From Siminovitchia terrae (GTDB lineage Bacteria; Bacillota; Bacilli; Bacillales; Bacillaceae_C), in NCBI RefSeq assembly GCF_003605405.2, contig NZ_QYTW02000004.1, forward strand, positions 62,001 through 126,000: DNA of 64,000 nucleotides, in the 5' to 3' direction. A program made the translations under genes and the position numbers. Positions 45,456 through 55,319 of this stretch are shown in pieces; within the stretch, counting starts at the first letter, position 1, and each line of letters begins with the position of its first letter. The notes under the pieces are model-generated. The model was not told the DNA's origin and made no database searches. It saw nothing but the letters and a program-made list of their open reading frames with translations.

Positions 45456-48101
45456 TTGGGAAAAAATAGTAAGAAATTGATGCTTATAGACGGGAACAGT
45501 GTTGCCTACCGCGCTTTTTTTGCGTTACCGCTGCTGCATAATGAAAAAGGAGTTTATACAAATGCCGTTTATGGCTTTACCACGATGCTGATGAAGGTGC
45601 TAGAGGAAGAGAAGCCAACTCATATTCTGGTCGCATTTGATGCGGGGAAGACGACATTTCGCCACGAAACATACAAGGAGTATAAAGGCGGCCGTCAGAA
45701 AACGCCGCCAGAGCTTTCTGAACAGTTTCCATTTCTGAGAGAGCTGCTAGATGCCTACGGAATTAAACGATATGAGCTTGAAAATTACGAGGCGGACGAT
45801 ATCATCGGAACTCTTGCAATCGAGGCGGAAAAGGACGGTTATGAAGTCAAAGTCATTTCTGGAGACAAAGACTTGACGCAATTGACGACTGACCATATAA
45901 CAGTAGGAATTACAAGAAAAGGTATCACTGACATTGAAAATTATACCCCGGAACATATTAAGGAAAAGTATGGCCTGACACCTGAACAAATCATTGACAT
46001 GAAGGGGTTGATGGGAGATCAGTCAGATAATATCCCTGGAGTACCTGGAGTGGGAGAGAAAACGGCCATCAAATTGTTGAAGGAATTCGATACTTTAGAG
46101 AATCTGCTTGGATCTATCGACAAGGTCAATGGTCCCAAATTAAAAGAGCGCCTGGAGGAATTTAAGGAACAGGCTGTTATGAGTAAGGAACTCGCCACCA
46201 TTTTAACGAAAGCTCCGATTGACATCAATCTACCTAATTTAATATATGAGGGATATAATCCTGCGGTTTTGAGAACTCTTTTCCAGGAGCTCGAATTCAA
46301 TTCCCTTCTTGGAAAGCTTGAAGGCGGCGAAGAGGAAAATGAAGATCAGCAGGAAAGTATAGCTATTGAATTTCAAACGGCCGAGTCAATTAATGAAGGA
46401 CTTTTTGCTGATCATACAGCACTATATGTGGAAATTCTTGAAGATAATTATCATACTGGCCCCATTGTCGGCTTTGGCCTTTCAAACGAAAAAGGAAATA
46501 TTTTCCTACCTGCGGAGACTGCATTGCAATCGGAAGCTTTTAAAAAATGGGCGGAAGATGAAACGAAGAAAAAGCATGTCTATGACGGGAAGCGGTCGAT
46601 TGTTTCCTTAAGAAGACATGGTATTGAATTAAAAGGGATCGACTTTGATCTGCTGTTAGTCTCATATTTGCTTAATCCATCTGAATCCACGACTGATTTT
46701 GCCGGTGTTGCGCAGCGTCATAAATATACGAACGTGCAAACAGATGAAGCGGTTTATGGAAAAGGCGCCAAGAGAAAAGTAGCTGAAGGAGATGTTCTTG
46801 CTGAACATCTTGCCAAAAAGGCGTTAGGCATTGCTTCTCTGTACAAGCCTTTGCTTGATGAGCTGGATAAAAATGAATTGCTTGATCTTTTCTATGACTT
46901 GGAACTTCCATTGTCGTTCATTCTAGCAGATATGGAGTATACAGGCGTCAAGGTGGATATTGATAGACTTAAGGACATGAAAGCTGAGATGGCCGAAAGG
47001 CTATTACGAATTGAAGAAAAAATATATGACCTTGCGGGGGAAAAATTTAATATTAATTCGCCAAAACAGCTTGGAGTCATTTTATTCGAAAAACTAGGCT
47101 TGCCTGTCATTAAGAAAACAAAAACAGGATATTCTACTGCGGCGGATGTACTAGAAAAACTAGCACCCGCACATGAAGTGATCGAAGAGATTCTGAACTA
47201 CAGACAGCTTGGAAAATTGCAGTCAACTTATATAGAGGGTCTACTTAAAGTAGTGCATAAGGATACCGATAAAGTGCATACCCGTTTTAACCAGGCGTTG
47301 ACACAAACAGGGAGATTGAGTTCAACGGATCCGAACCTGCAAAATATCCCTATCCGCCTGGAAGAAGGACGAAAAATTCGCCAGGCATTCATCCCTTCGC
47401 AGGATGATTGGGTGATTTTTGCTGCGGACTATTCACAGATTGAACTTAGGGTGCTTGCGCATATCGCGGAAGACGAGAAGCTGATGGAAGCTTTCAGGGA
47501 AGATATGGATATCCATACAAAAACAGCGATGGATGTTTTTCATGTAAGCAGAGATGAAGTGACATCTAATATGAGGCGTCAGGCAAAGGCGGTTAACTTT
47601 GGGATTATCTATGGGATTAGCGACTACGGTCTTTCACAAAATTTAGGAATCACTAGGAAAGAAGCTGGCACTTTTATTGATCGGTATTTGGAAAGCTACC
47701 CTAGTGTACGGAATTATATGAAGGACATAGTGATGGAAGCAAAGCAAAAAGGTTATGTATCAACGCTTCTTCATAGAAGAAGATATATTTCGGAAATAAC
47801 CAGCAGGAACTTTAATATCAGAAGCTTTGCGGAACGCACAGCCATGAACACTCCGATTCAGGGAAGTGCAGCAGATATCATAAAAAAAGCAATGATCGAT
47901 ATGTATAAAAAACTTGAAGAAGAAGGATTGAAGACCCGCCTTTTACTCCAAGTGCACGATGAATTGATTTTCGAGGCCCCTAAAGATGAAATTGAAAAGC
48001 TGAAAAAATTGGTTCCAGATGTGATGGAACATGCGATGGAGCTTAAGGTTCCTCTGAAAGTCGATTATTCATACGGTCCAACATGGTATGATGCAAAATA
48101 A
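45456..48101 (+). CDS. polA: DNA polymerase I
   Basis: This 881-residue enzyme fills gaps and removes RNA primers. The N-terminal 5' nuclease has DGNSVAYRAFF, ENYEADDIIGTLA and GLMGDQSDNIPGVPGVGEKTA. The middle 3'-5' exonuclease-like domain lacks the usual carboxylate motifs, so proofreading is probably lost, as in other bacilli. Polymerase motifs are A (DYSQIELR, near residue 657), B (KAVNFGIIYG, near 710) and C (QVHDELIFE, near 832). TTG 45456 lies 8 bases after AGGAGG. mutM and coaE follow in the classic repair/CoA cluster. Confidence 0.97.
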   Translation: MGKNSKKLMLIDGNSVAYRAFFALPLLHNEKGVYTNAVYGFTTMLMKVLEEEKPTHILVAFDAGKTTFRHETYKEYKGGRQKTPPELSEQFPFLRELLDAYGIKRYELENYEADDIIGTLAIEAEKDGYEVKVISGDKDLTQLTTDHITVGITRKGITDIENYTPEHIKEKYGLTPEQIIDMKGLMGDQSDNIPGVPGVGEKTAIKLLKEFDTLENLLGSIDKVNGPKLKERLEEFKEQAVMSKELATILTKAPIDINLPNLIYEGYNPAVLRTLFQELEFNSLLGKLEGGEEENEDQQESIAIEFQTAESINEGLFADHTALYVEILEDNYHTGPIVGFGLSNEKGNIFLPAETALQSEAFKKWAEDETKKKHVYDGKRSIVSLRRHGIELKGIDFDLLLVSYLLNPSESTTDFAGVAQRHKYTNVQTDEAVYGKGAKRKVAEGDVLAEHLAKKALGIASLYKPLLDELDKNELLDLFYDLELPLSFILADMEYTGVKVDIDRLKDMKAEMAERLLRIEEKIYDLAGEKFNINSPKQLGVILFEKLGLPVIKKTKTGYSTAADVLEKLAPAHEVIEEILNYRQLGKLQSTYIEGLLKVVHKDTDKVHTRFNQALTQTGRLSSTDPNLQNIPIRLEEGRKIRQAFIPSQDDWVIFAADYSQIELRVLAHIAEDEKLMEAFREDMDIHTKTAMDVFHVSRDEVTSNMRRQAKAVNFGIIYGISDYGLSQNLGITRKEAGTFIDRYLESYPSVRNYMKDIVMEAKQKGYVSTLLHRRRYISEITSRNFNIRSFAERTAMNTPIQGSAADIIKKAMIDMYKKLEEEGLKTRLLLQVHDELIFEAPKDEIEKLKKLVPDVMEHAMELKVPLKVDYSYGPTWYDAK

Positions 48102-48143
48102 ATAAAATATCATCAATATGCTTGAACATCAAGGAGTGGGGAT

Positions 48144-48974
48144 ATGCCGGAATTACCGGAAGTTGAGAATGTAAGAAGGTCATTGCTTCAATTGGTACAG
48201 GGGAAAACCATTCAAGGAGTTGAAGCCAGCTGGCCCAAAATCATCAAACAACCTCTTGAGGTTGAGCAATTTTATGATGCTTTGAGGGATCAGACAATCC
48301 ATGATTTACAACGAAAAGGGAAATTCTTGATTTTTATACTTGATGACTATGCGCTTGTTTCACACTTGCGGATGGAAGGTCATTACAGTGTGAATCAAAA
48401 TGGGGATCCGGCAGATAAGCATACACATGTGACATTTATGTTTTCTGACGGAACCGAATTGCGTTATCGCGATGTTCGGAAATTTGGTACGATGCATTTA
48501 TTCAAAAAAGGGGAAGAAGATAAAGAATTGCCTTTAGCAAAGCTTGGTCCAGAGCCATTTTCCCCTTCATTTTCATCGGAATATCTTAAGGTGGAGTTTC
48601 AGAAAACGGAACGGATCATAAAGGCAGTGCTGCTTGATCAGACCATTGTGGCCGGGCTTGGAAATATATATGCGGATGAAGTTTTATATAAAGCGAAAAT
48701 ACATCCGGAGAGGAAAGCCAAGACACTGACGGAAAAAGAAATCGAGAAATTGAGCCGAGAAATGGCACAGACATTGGAAGACTCCATCGTTGCAGGAGGA
48801 AGTTCAGTAAACACCTATATGGATTCAATGGGATTGAGCGGAACATATCAGGAAAGGCTAAAAGTGTACGGGCGGAACGGTGAAGCTTGTTTGGATTGCG
48901 GCACCATTTTGGAAAAAACAAAAGTGGCGGGACGTGGGACACATTTTTGTCCAACGTGTCAAAAGAATCCATAA
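48144..48974 (+). CDS. mutM: Formamidopyrimidine-DNA glycosylase
   Basis: This enzyme removes 8-oxoguanine and related lesions and cuts the strand. The 276-residue protein begins with the catalytic PELPEVENVRR and ends with the zinc finger (CLDCGTILEKTKVAGRGTHFCPTCQ, the cysteines at its two ends). The DQTIVAGLGNIYADEVL helix-two-turn-helix is also present. AAGGAGTGGGG precedes ATG 48144. It is probably co-transcribed with polA, 42 bp upstream. Confidence 0.97.
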   Translation: MPELPEVENVRRSLLQLVQGKTIQGVEASWPKIIKQPLEVEQFYDALRDQTIHDLQRKGKFLIFILDDYALVSHLRMEGHYSVNQNGDPADKHTHVTFMFSDGTELRYRDVRKFGTMHLFKKGEEDKELPLAKLGPEPFSPSFSSEYLKVEFQKTERIIKAVLLDQTIVAGLGNIYADEVLYKAKIHPERKAKTLTEKEIEKLSREMAQTLEDSIVAGGSSVNTYMDSMGLSGTYQERLKVYGRNGEACLDCGTILEKTKVAGRGTHFCPTCQKNP

Positions 48975-49060
48975 TTATACGTTAAATTCAGCTTTTTAAC
49001 CATCAGCAAGTATCCTTCATATAATAGTTTATCGCAATTTGAAGGGGAAGGAGCTTGCAG

Positions 49061-49693
49061 ATGGGCTATACATTTTCGCTTTTATTATTAGCAATTGCGA
49101 TCAGTCTTGACAGCTTTGGAGCCGGATTGGCGTATGGATTGAGGAATATTAAAATTCCTCTTAAATCAATCATCATTATTGCATCCTGTACCGCTTTATC
49201 ACTTGGAACAGCTATGATCTTGGGACAGCTGATCCAAGGGTTCCTGTCTCCTGCAGCCGCTAACCGAATTGGCGGAGCGATCCTCATTATGATCGGTGGT
49301 TGGGTCATTCTTCAGTTTATTAGGTCTGAAAGAGAACAAGCGGGACAGCAGGAAAAAATTGAATTTAACTGGGAAATCAAATCGCTTGGAATTGTCATCC
49401 ATATTTTAAAAAAACCGACTAGAGCTGACTTCGATTTTTCGGGTACAGTCACAGGTATCGAAGCATTCATGCTGGGTACGGCGCTATCTCTTGACGCTTT
49501 TGGAGTGGGGATTGGTGCCGCGATGATTGGATTCAGTCCAATCATCTTATCCGGAGCTGCGGCTGTGATGGGCGGGTTGTTTTTATCTGGAGGCATTGCT
49601 TTTGGAGGATTATTTGCTCATATGCGCGCCATACAGAAATTCACCTTTTTTCCTGGAGTATTGTTAATTGTCATCGGACTATTAAAAATGTAA
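49061..49693 (+). CDS. ytaF: Sporulation membrane protein YtaF
   Basis: This 210-residue protein has six hydrophobic segments in two repeats, each with the motif SLDSFGAGLAYG or SLDAFGVGIGAA. This repeated LD-x-FG pattern is that of the MntP/YtaF (DUF204) family, whose other branch exports manganese. YtaF is a sporulation protein in B. subtilis. ATG 49061 lies 8 bases after GGAAGGAG; the TTG at 49055 is too close. coaE follows after 18 bp. Confidence 0.92.
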   Translation: MGYTFSLLLLAIAISLDSFGAGLAYGLRNIKIPLKSIIIIASCTALSLGTAMILGQLIQGFLSPAAANRIGGAILIMIGGWVILQFIRSEREQAGQQEKIEFNWEIKSLGIVIHILKKPTRADFDFSGTVTGIEAFMLGTALSLDAFGVGIGAAMIGFSPIILSGAAAVMGGLFLSGGIAFGGLFAHMRAIQKFTFFPGVLLIVIGLLKM

Positions 49694-49711
49694 AACGAAA
49701 GAGGCTGGCAT

Positions 49712-50314
49712 ATGGCATTCATTGTAGGATTAACAGGAGGAATTGCAAGCGGTAAAAGCACTGTTTCCAAGCTTTTAGAAGAGCGGGGCTTTGCCATTAT
49801 TGATGCAGATATCGCAGCAAGAAAAGTTGTCGAGCCAGAAGAAAAAGCATACAGAGAAATTGTGGAGACGTTTGGAAATGAGATCCTATTGGAAGATGGA
49901 TCGCTTGATCGAGCTAGATTGGGATCCATCGTTTTTCAAAACGAAGAAGAGAGAAAGAAATTAAATGGCATCGTTCACCCTGCTGTACGAAAAAAAATGA
50001 AGGATTGGCAAGCGGAAGCAGTCGAAGCTGGAAAGCAGACTGTTATTCTAGACATTCCTTTGCTGTATGAAAGTAAATTAACCCATCTTGTTGAAAAAAC
50101 GATTGTTGTCTTTGTCAATAAAGAGACACAATTGGAAAGGCTGATGGAAAGAAATGCCTTTACAGAGGAAGAGGCGATATCAAGAATCGCATCTCAAATG
50201 CCTTTGCAGGAAAAAGTAAAAATGGCGGACGCTGTGATAGACAACAACGGTAGTATGGAAGAAACCGAAAGGCAACTGGAACAGCTGATTGAAAAATGGA
50301 AAATGAAACCTTGA
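49712..50314 (+). CDS. coaE: Dephospho-CoA kinase
   Basis: This enzyme phosphorylates dephospho-CoA in the last step of CoA synthesis. The 200-residue P-loop protein starts with GLTGGIASGKSTVSKL (Walker A), followed by the acceptor-binding IIDADIAAR and the lid-like NEEERKKLNGIVHPAVR segment. AAAGAGG lies upstream of ATG 49712. A terminator follows the stop. Confidence 0.97.
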   Translation: MAFIVGLTGGIASGKSTVSKLLEERGFAIIDADIAARKVVEPEEKAYREIVETFGNEILLEDGSLDRARLGSIVFQNEEERKKLNGIVHPAVRKKMKDWQAEAVEAGKQTVILDIPLLYESKLTHLVEKTIVVFVNKETQLERLMERNAFTEEEAISRIASQMPLQEKVKMADAVIDNNGSMEETERQLEQLIEKWKMKP

Positions 50315-50342
50315 ACGGGAGCGAATGGGCGCTTCCGTTTTT
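50314..50342 (+). terminator. Intrinsic terminator after coaE
   Basis: ACGGGAGCG and CGCTTCCGT pair (one G-T) around a 6-base loop, followed by T. It closes the polA-mutM-ytaF-coaE group. Confidence 0.88.
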
Positions 50343-50394
50343 GGTTATTTTAAACTGTAAAAGTCATCATTTTGTAGTTTTTTTTTATCTTAAA

Positions 50395-50437
50395 TATGTT
50401 ATACTATTTACGATCATATGAAATTAAGTATAACACT
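50395..50437 (+). promoter_or_regulatory. gapB promoter with two CcpN-type operator boxes
   Basis: TATGTTATACT (50395-50405) matches the CcpN consensus TRTGHYATAYW at all positions and overlaps an extended -10 (TG, one base, TATACT). A second box lies on the other strand at 50427-50437 with one mismatch. CcpN represses gapB and pckA in B. subtilis when glucose is present. Binding here is inferred from the match. Confidence 0.7.
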
Positions 50438-50459
50438 ATATAGGGGGCTCCCGGTTATT

Positions 50460-51488
50460 ATGAAGGCTAATGTTGCAATTAATGGATTTGGTCGTATCGG
50501 CCGCATGGTTTTTAGAAAAGCGATCATGGAAGACCGATTTAATATTGTTGCGGTCAATGCAAGCTATCCTGCTGAAACACTTGCCCATTTAATCAAATAT
50601 GATACAACTCACGGTACTTTTGGTGCCGATGTACAAGCTAAAGAAAATTCTTTGGTCGTAAATGGAAAAGAAATTAAATTATTGAGCAACCGTAATCCTC
50701 TTGAACTTCCTTGGGGAGAGCTCGGTATCGATATCGTTATTGAGGCTACTGGAGTATTCAATTCCCGCGACAAAGCAGCGATGCATCTTGAAGCAGGCGC
50801 CAAGAAAGTCGTTTTGACAGCTCCTGGTAAGAATGAAGATGTAACGATCGTCATGGGCGTAAATGATAAAGATTTAAACATCAACAAGCATGACATCATT
50901 TCTAATGCATCTTGTACAACAAACTGCCTGGCACCAGTCGCAAAAGTGATTGACGATGCATTTGGCATTGAGAATGGCTTGATGACAACTGTTCATGCTT
51001 ATACAAACGACCAAAAGAATCTTGATAACCCTCATAAAGATTTACGTCGTGCACGTGCATGCGCACAATCCATCATTCCTACAACTACTGGGGCGGCAAA
51101 AGCTTTGTCACTTGTCTTACCTCATTTGAAAGGTAAATTGCACGGAATGGCACTCCGTGTTCCAACACCTAACGTGTCACTCGTTGACCTTGTTGTAGAT
51201 GTTAAACGTCCGGTAACGGTTCAAGATGTAAATAAAGCATTCGAAGCAGCAGCAAATGGTCCGTTGAAAGATATTTTATCCTTTACGACAGAGCCGCTTG
51301 TTTCAATCGACTTCAACACTAACCCGAACTCAGCGATCATCGATGGCCTTTCAACGATCGTCATGGACGAAACAAAACTGAAAGTTCTTGCATGGTATGA
51401 CAACGAGTGGGGCTATTCCTCCCGCGTAGTAGACCTTGTGTCTTATGTAGCATCTATGCTTGATAAAAAAGAAGCAAAAGCAGGTTAA
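50460..51488 (+). CDS. gapB: Gluconeogenic glyceraldehyde-3-phosphate dehydrogenase, GapB type
   Basis: GapB runs the GAPDH reaction in the gluconeogenic direction, preferring NADP. The 342-residue protein has INGFGRIGRMVFRKA, then NASYPAETLAHLIKYDTTHG, which marks GapB rather than glycolytic GapA, and the catalytic cysteine in ASCTTNCLAP. ATG 50460 starts MKANVAINGFGR; the site AGGGGGC is 12 bases upstream, rather far. The frame upstream to 50418 overlaps the operator and is rejected. CcpN-type boxes overlap the promoter. Confidence 0.96.
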   Translation: MKANVAINGFGRIGRMVFRKAIMEDRFNIVAVNASYPAETLAHLIKYDTTHGTFGADVQAKENSLVVNGKEIKLLSNRNPLELPWGELGIDIVIEATGVFNSRDKAAMHLEAGAKKVVLTAPGKNEDVTIVMGVNDKDLNINKHDIISNASCTTNCLAPVAKVIDDAFGIENGLMTTVHAYTNDQKNLDNPHKDLRRARACAQSIIPTTTGAAKALSLVLPHLKGKLHGMALRVPTPNVSLVDLVVDVKRPVTVQDVNKAFEAAANGPLKDILSFTTEPLVSIDFNTNPNSAIIDGLSTIVMDETKLKVLAWYDNEWGYSSRVVDLVSYVASMLDKKEAKAG

Positions 51489-51499
51489 TACGAATTAGA

Positions 51500-51533
51500 G
51501 AAGGGACAAATCCACCGTGGATTTGTCCCTTTT
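51500..51533 (+). terminator. Intrinsic terminator of gapB
   Basis: AAGGGACAAATCCA and TGGATTTGTCCCTT are perfect complements around CCG, ending in T. Confidence 0.92.
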
Positions 51534-51651
51534 ATAGTGCTGCGTGGTTAATGATGCTACGTCAAATCATAGAGCCATCAAGTTACATGGCTGTTGCGGC
51601 CGAGAAACTCTTCTTTGCATTTTGCTCACACTTTTCTTATCGTTCTTCAAC

Positions 51652-52200
51652 CTATTTTGGCATCCCGATTTCATTCAAAGGATAGAAACGAAATTTTACT
51701 TCCCCAATCACTGAATCATTAGAAATGAACCCGAATGTGCGGCTGTCCTTGCTGTTTAAACGGTTATCTCCCATCACAAACAACATATTTTCAGGGACTT
51801 TGTTTTTTCCTGTTTTCTCAAGCAAAGAAAAATCTTCAGTCAAGCTGTTGCTTGGATTGTTTCTTTTATTTTCATCTAAATAAGGTTCTTTATAGGCTTT
51901 TCCATTAATATAGAGGACATCATTTTTCATTTCGATGCTGTCTCCGGGCAGACCAATCACACGTTTGATGTAATGCTCATTTTCAGCATCTGGTGCTCTG
52001 AAAACAATCACATCAAATAGCTGAATTTTGGATGTTTTACTGATGATGACTCGATCGTGATCCAGGAAAGAGGGAGCCATCGATTCTCCAAAAACAGTTG
52101 TGGGTGAGAAAAGAAATTGCCTGCAAATAAAAGCGAGAATGATAGCAATTGCGAATGATTTAACCCAGGAAACCATTTCTTTCTTTGTACTTTCCTTCAT
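51652..52200 (-). CDS. Type I signal peptidase
   Basis: This 182-residue membrane serine protease removes signal peptides from exported proteins. It has one N-terminal transmembrane segment (about residues 13-29), the catalytic serine in GESMAPSFLDHD, the catalytic lysine in YIKRVIGLPGDSIE, and the MGDNRLNSKDSRTFG box. ATG 52200 lies a normal distance after GGAGGG. It runs against gapB and nrdR. Several paralogues usually exist in bacilli, so which Sip it is cannot be told. Confidence 0.95.
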   Translation of the reverse strand: MKESTKKEMVSWVKSFAIAIILAFICRQFLFSPTTVFGESMAPSFLDHDRVIISKTSKIQLFDVIVFRAPDAENEHYIKRVIGLPGDSIEMKNDVLYINGKAYKEPYLDENKRNNPSNSLTEDFSLLEKTGKNKVPENMLFVMGDNRLNSKDSRTFGFISNDSVIGEVKFRFYPLNEIGMPK

Positions 52201-52407
52201 GTTTTTCCCTCCAAGAATTTTATTTTGATATATTTACTGTATACTATTTTTACAACCAAGAACAACTGATTTCTTATTAATGACTGCTCCTAAGCCTTTT
52301 TTCTGTAAGCATTTAGGGCTATTAGCTAAGTTCTGTTTTTCTCCTTTTTCTTTCGACTTCAATTACTGTATAATGAGTAGAAGCATATTGGAACGGAGCT
52401 GAAGAAG

Positions 52408-52863
52408 ATGAAATGCCCTTCATGCAAGCATAACGGCACGCGTGTCGTGGACTCAAGGCCTGCAGATGAATGGAGGTCCATTAGAAGAAGGCGTGAATGT
52501 GAGCGGTGCTCCTATCGTTTCACAACTTTTGAGCGTGTGGAAGAGATGCCCTTGATCGTAATCAAAAAAGAAGGCACTCGCGAAGAGTTTAGCAGAGAGA
52601 AAATTTTGCGAGGTCTCATCAGGGCCTGTGAAAAAAGACCAGTTGCATTGGAACAGTTGGAAACGATCACCAATGAGATTGAAAGTGAACTCCGCAATCT
52701 GGGACAAGCGGAAGTCAATTCAGAGGCAATTGGAGAAATGGTAATGGATAAGCTGGCGAGAGTCGATGAGGTCGCCTATGTCCGTTTTGCTTCAGTTTAC
52801 AGGCAGTTCAAAGATATCAATGTATTTTTGGATGAGCTGAAAGATTTAATTAAAAAAGATTAG
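52408..52863 (+). CDS. nrdR: Ribonucleotide reductase regulator NrdR
   Basis: NrdR represses ribonucleotide reductase genes in response to nucleotide levels. The 151-residue protein has an N-terminal zinc ribbon (CPSC and CERC) and an ATP-cone ([28 protein letters not shown]). GGAACGGAG precedes ATG 52408. A TATAAT lies at 52369. It heads the conserved nrdR-dnaB-dnaI order. Confidence 0.97.
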   Translation: MKCPSCKHNGTRVVDSRPADEWRSIRRRRECERCSYRFTTFERVEEMPLIVIKKEGTREEFSREKILRGLIRACEKRPVALEQLETITNEIESELRNLGQAEVNSEAIGEMVMDKLARVDEVAYVRFASVYRQFKDINVFLDELKDLIKKD

Positions 52864-52879
52864 TGAAAGTGTGTTTGGC

Positions 52880-54310
52880 TTGAAACAATATTGGAACGAG
52901 GTCCAGCCTATAGATAGTTTTTATTCAGTGATGAACGGGATCATTCACGACCATGACAGGAAGGTCATTTCATTTTTGTATCAGCCTTTAATGGGAGTTG
53001 TCTGTACGAATTTGTATATGACTCTTGCCTATATGGTTGAAGAAAACCGTTTATGGTCTGAAGAATGGAATCATTATCATCTGATGGGTCTGCTGGACCT
53101 GAATTTGGATGATATTTACCATGCGAGGTTGAAGCTCGAGGGAATGGGTCTTTTGAAGACATTCGTTAAAGAGGCCGAGGGTCACAGAATATACATCTAT
53201 GAGCTGCAACCGCCGTTATCAGCGGAACAATTTTTTACCGATGGCATGCTGAATATTTACTTATATCAAAAGCTTGGACAAACCCATTTTCTAAAATTGA
53301 AAAGGGCTTTTTCCGATATGTCTATCAATAAAGAAGAGTATTCAGAGGTTACCCGTTCTTTCCAGGATGTCTATACTTCTATGAGTATTCAGGCATTGAA
53401 AAATTTCGAAGGGCAGCAACACAGCTCGTCGGATCCGGATATGAGGTATATTCACAGAGAAAAAACGGAAACGATACAAATTTCTGCGGACAGCTTTAAC
53501 TTCGACTTGCTCCTGTCTGGATTGACGACTGCCATGGTTCCAAGAAAAGCTTTTACTGCGACAGTCAAGGACACGATTACGAAGCTTTCTTTTTTGTATT
53601 CCATCAATGAAATGGATATGCAAAAAGTGGTCCTGTCGAGCATGACAGCAGATGATAAAATTGATTTGGACGAATTGAGGAAGGCGGCACGGGACTGGTA
53701 CCAGATGGAAAATGATGACCAGCTCCCGCAGTTGGTCAACCGGAAGCAGCCCGTTATGTACCGTGAGAGTGATGGTGCCGGGGTATCGAAGGAAAGCAAG
53801 CTCATTTTTTATTTGGAAAGCACTTCGCCACGGCAACTTCTAATAGATTTATCTGAAGGTGCACAACCTGCTATGTCCGATTTGACAGCGGTGGAGGAAA
53901 TCATGCTGGGCCAGCAGCTTGAACCAGGAGTTATTAATGTGCTGATTCATTATGTCATGTTGAAGACAGATATGAAGCTGTCGAAGAATTATATGGAGAA
54001 AATTGCATCCCATTGGGCACGAAAAAAGGTTAAGACAGTAAAAGCTGCTATGGAGCTTGCAAAAAATGAACATCGGCAATATCAAACCTGGGCAAATGAA
54101 AAGAATGAACGGACTCAAAAGCGCAAAACGCCTATCCGTACCGAGAAACTGCCAGATTGGTTCATTATGCAGGAACAGGAGCAGCCTGATGCTCAGTCCA
54201 AAACTCCAGCAGTAGAGAATGACAAAGATTTTGAAGAAAGAAGGCGCAAGCTGGAGGCCATTCAAAGAAAGTATCGAAAAGATGGAGGTGAAAAAGGTGG
54301 AAAGCATTGA
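52880..54310 (+). CDS. dnaB: Replication initiation/membrane attachment protein DnaB
   Basis: DnaB of Firmicutes is a co-loader that helps DnaI place the replicative helicase at oriC and restarted forks; it is not the E. coli DnaB helicase. The 476-residue protein has the two DDBH-type domains typical of DnaB/DnaD. TTG 52880 is chosen because MKQYWNEVQPID then lines up with the start of known DnaB; the GTG at 52871 has no better site. The end overlaps dnaI by 14 bp. Confidence 0.92.
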   Translation: MKQYWNEVQPIDSFYSVMNGIIHDHDRKVISFLYQPLMGVVCTNLYMTLAYMVEENRLWSEEWNHYHLMGLLDLNLDDIYHARLKLEGMGLLKTFVKEAEGHRIYIYELQPPLSAEQFFTDGMLNIYLYQKLGQTHFLKLKRAFSDMSINKEEYSEVTRSFQDVYTSMSIQALKNFEGQQHSSSDPDMRYIHREKTETIQISADSFNFDLLLSGLTTAMVPRKAFTATVKDTITKLSFLYSINEMDMQKVVLSSMTADDKIDLDELRKAARDWYQMENDDQLPQLVNRKQPVMYRESDGAGVSKESKLIFYLESTSPRQLLIDLSEGAQPAMSDLTAVEEIMLGQQLEPGVINVLIHYVMLKTDMKLSKNYMEKIASHWARKKVKTVKAAMELAKNEHRQYQTWANEKNERTQKRKTPIRTEKLPDWFIMQEQEQPDAQSKTPAVENDKDFEERRRKLEAIQRKYRKDGGEKGGKH

Positions 54311-55232
54311 TAAAACGATGAAAAACCTGTATCAGACGCCTGAATTCCGCAAGAGATATGAGGATTTAAAGCAGGAAGTGCTGGAGGATCCAGATATCCA
54401 GGATTTTTTAGAAGAAAATAAAGAACTTGTTAGTAATCGGATGATTGAGACCAATTTAATGAAGCTGTATGAATACAAATCTCAGGCGATCAATTGCAAG
54501 GATTGCCCCGATCTTTCCAGATGCGTGAACCTCATGAAGGGCTATGAGCCTTCACTCGTGATTGAAGGTAATCGGATTGACATTCACTATCGTCCATGCC
54601 CTGAAAAGCTCCTGGATGACGAACGGAGGAAAACAAAGAAGTTGATTCAAAGCTTCTACATGTCGAAAGAAATATTGAATGCATCCTTTGCTGATTTTTT
54701 CTTGGACAGTGATGGTAGGCTGGACGCTTTTGAATATGCTGAGCGTTTTACGGCTGAATACGCAAAAGGAAGCAGTATGAAAGGACTTTATCTGCACGGA
54801 GAATTTGGTGTCGGTAAATCTTATTTGTTGGGGGCTATAGCCAATCAATTGGCGGAGAAAGGGATTGCCTCGTTGATTGTATATGTTCCGGAATTTTTGC
54901 GGGAAATGAAACAGTCACTTGGGGACCAGACATTGAATGAAAAACTGGAAACGGTGAAAAAAGCGCATGTCCTCATGCTCGATGATATCGGTGCAGAAGC
55001 GATGTCGAGCTGGACTAGAGATGAAATCTTGGGCTCGATCATGCAGTATAGAATGCAAGAACAGCTACCCACCTTTTTTACATCGAACTTTGATTTCAGT
55101 GGTTTGGAGTACCATTTGACGTACACCCAAAGAGGAGAAGAGGAAAAGATGAAAGCCCGGAGATTGATGGAGAGAATCAAATTTCTTTCCATTCCAATCA
55201 AACTCGGTGGACCGAATCGAAGACATTTATAA
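54297..55232 (+). CDS. dnaI: Primosomal protein DnaI, helicase loader
   Basis: DnaI is an AAA+ ATPase that loads the hexameric DNA helicase onto DNA. The 311-residue protein has an N-terminal zinc-binding region (CKDCPDLSRC), Walker A GEFGVGKS (about residues 168-175), Walker B VLMLDDIGAE and the sensor region TFFTSNFDFSGL. GTG 54297 lies 6 bases after GGAGGTG and gives the same length as B. subtilis DnaI; the frame from 54219 overlaps dnaB and is rejected. Confidence 0.95.
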   Translation: MESIDKTMKNLYQTPEFRKRYEDLKQEVLEDPDIQDFLEENKELVSNRMIETNLMKLYEYKSQAINCKDCPDLSRCVNLMKGYEPSLVIEGNRIDIHYRPCPEKLLDDERRKTKKLIQSFYMSKEILNASFADFFLDSDGRLDAFEYAERFTAEYAKGSSMKGLYLHGEFGVGKSYLLGAIANQLAEKGIASLIVYVPEFLREMKQSLGDQTLNEKLETVKKAHVLMLDDIGAEAMSSWTRDEILGSIMQYRMQEQLPTFFTSNFDFSGLEYHLTYTQRGEEEKMKARRLMERIKFLSIPIKLGGPNRRHL

Positions 55233-55319
55233 GAGAATGTTTGCGAGGAAATCGGCGAACCTCACGTTACCTCAAAAAGCATAGATTGCTTTGCCTTCTT
55301 CTTCTAATATAGCAACTTA

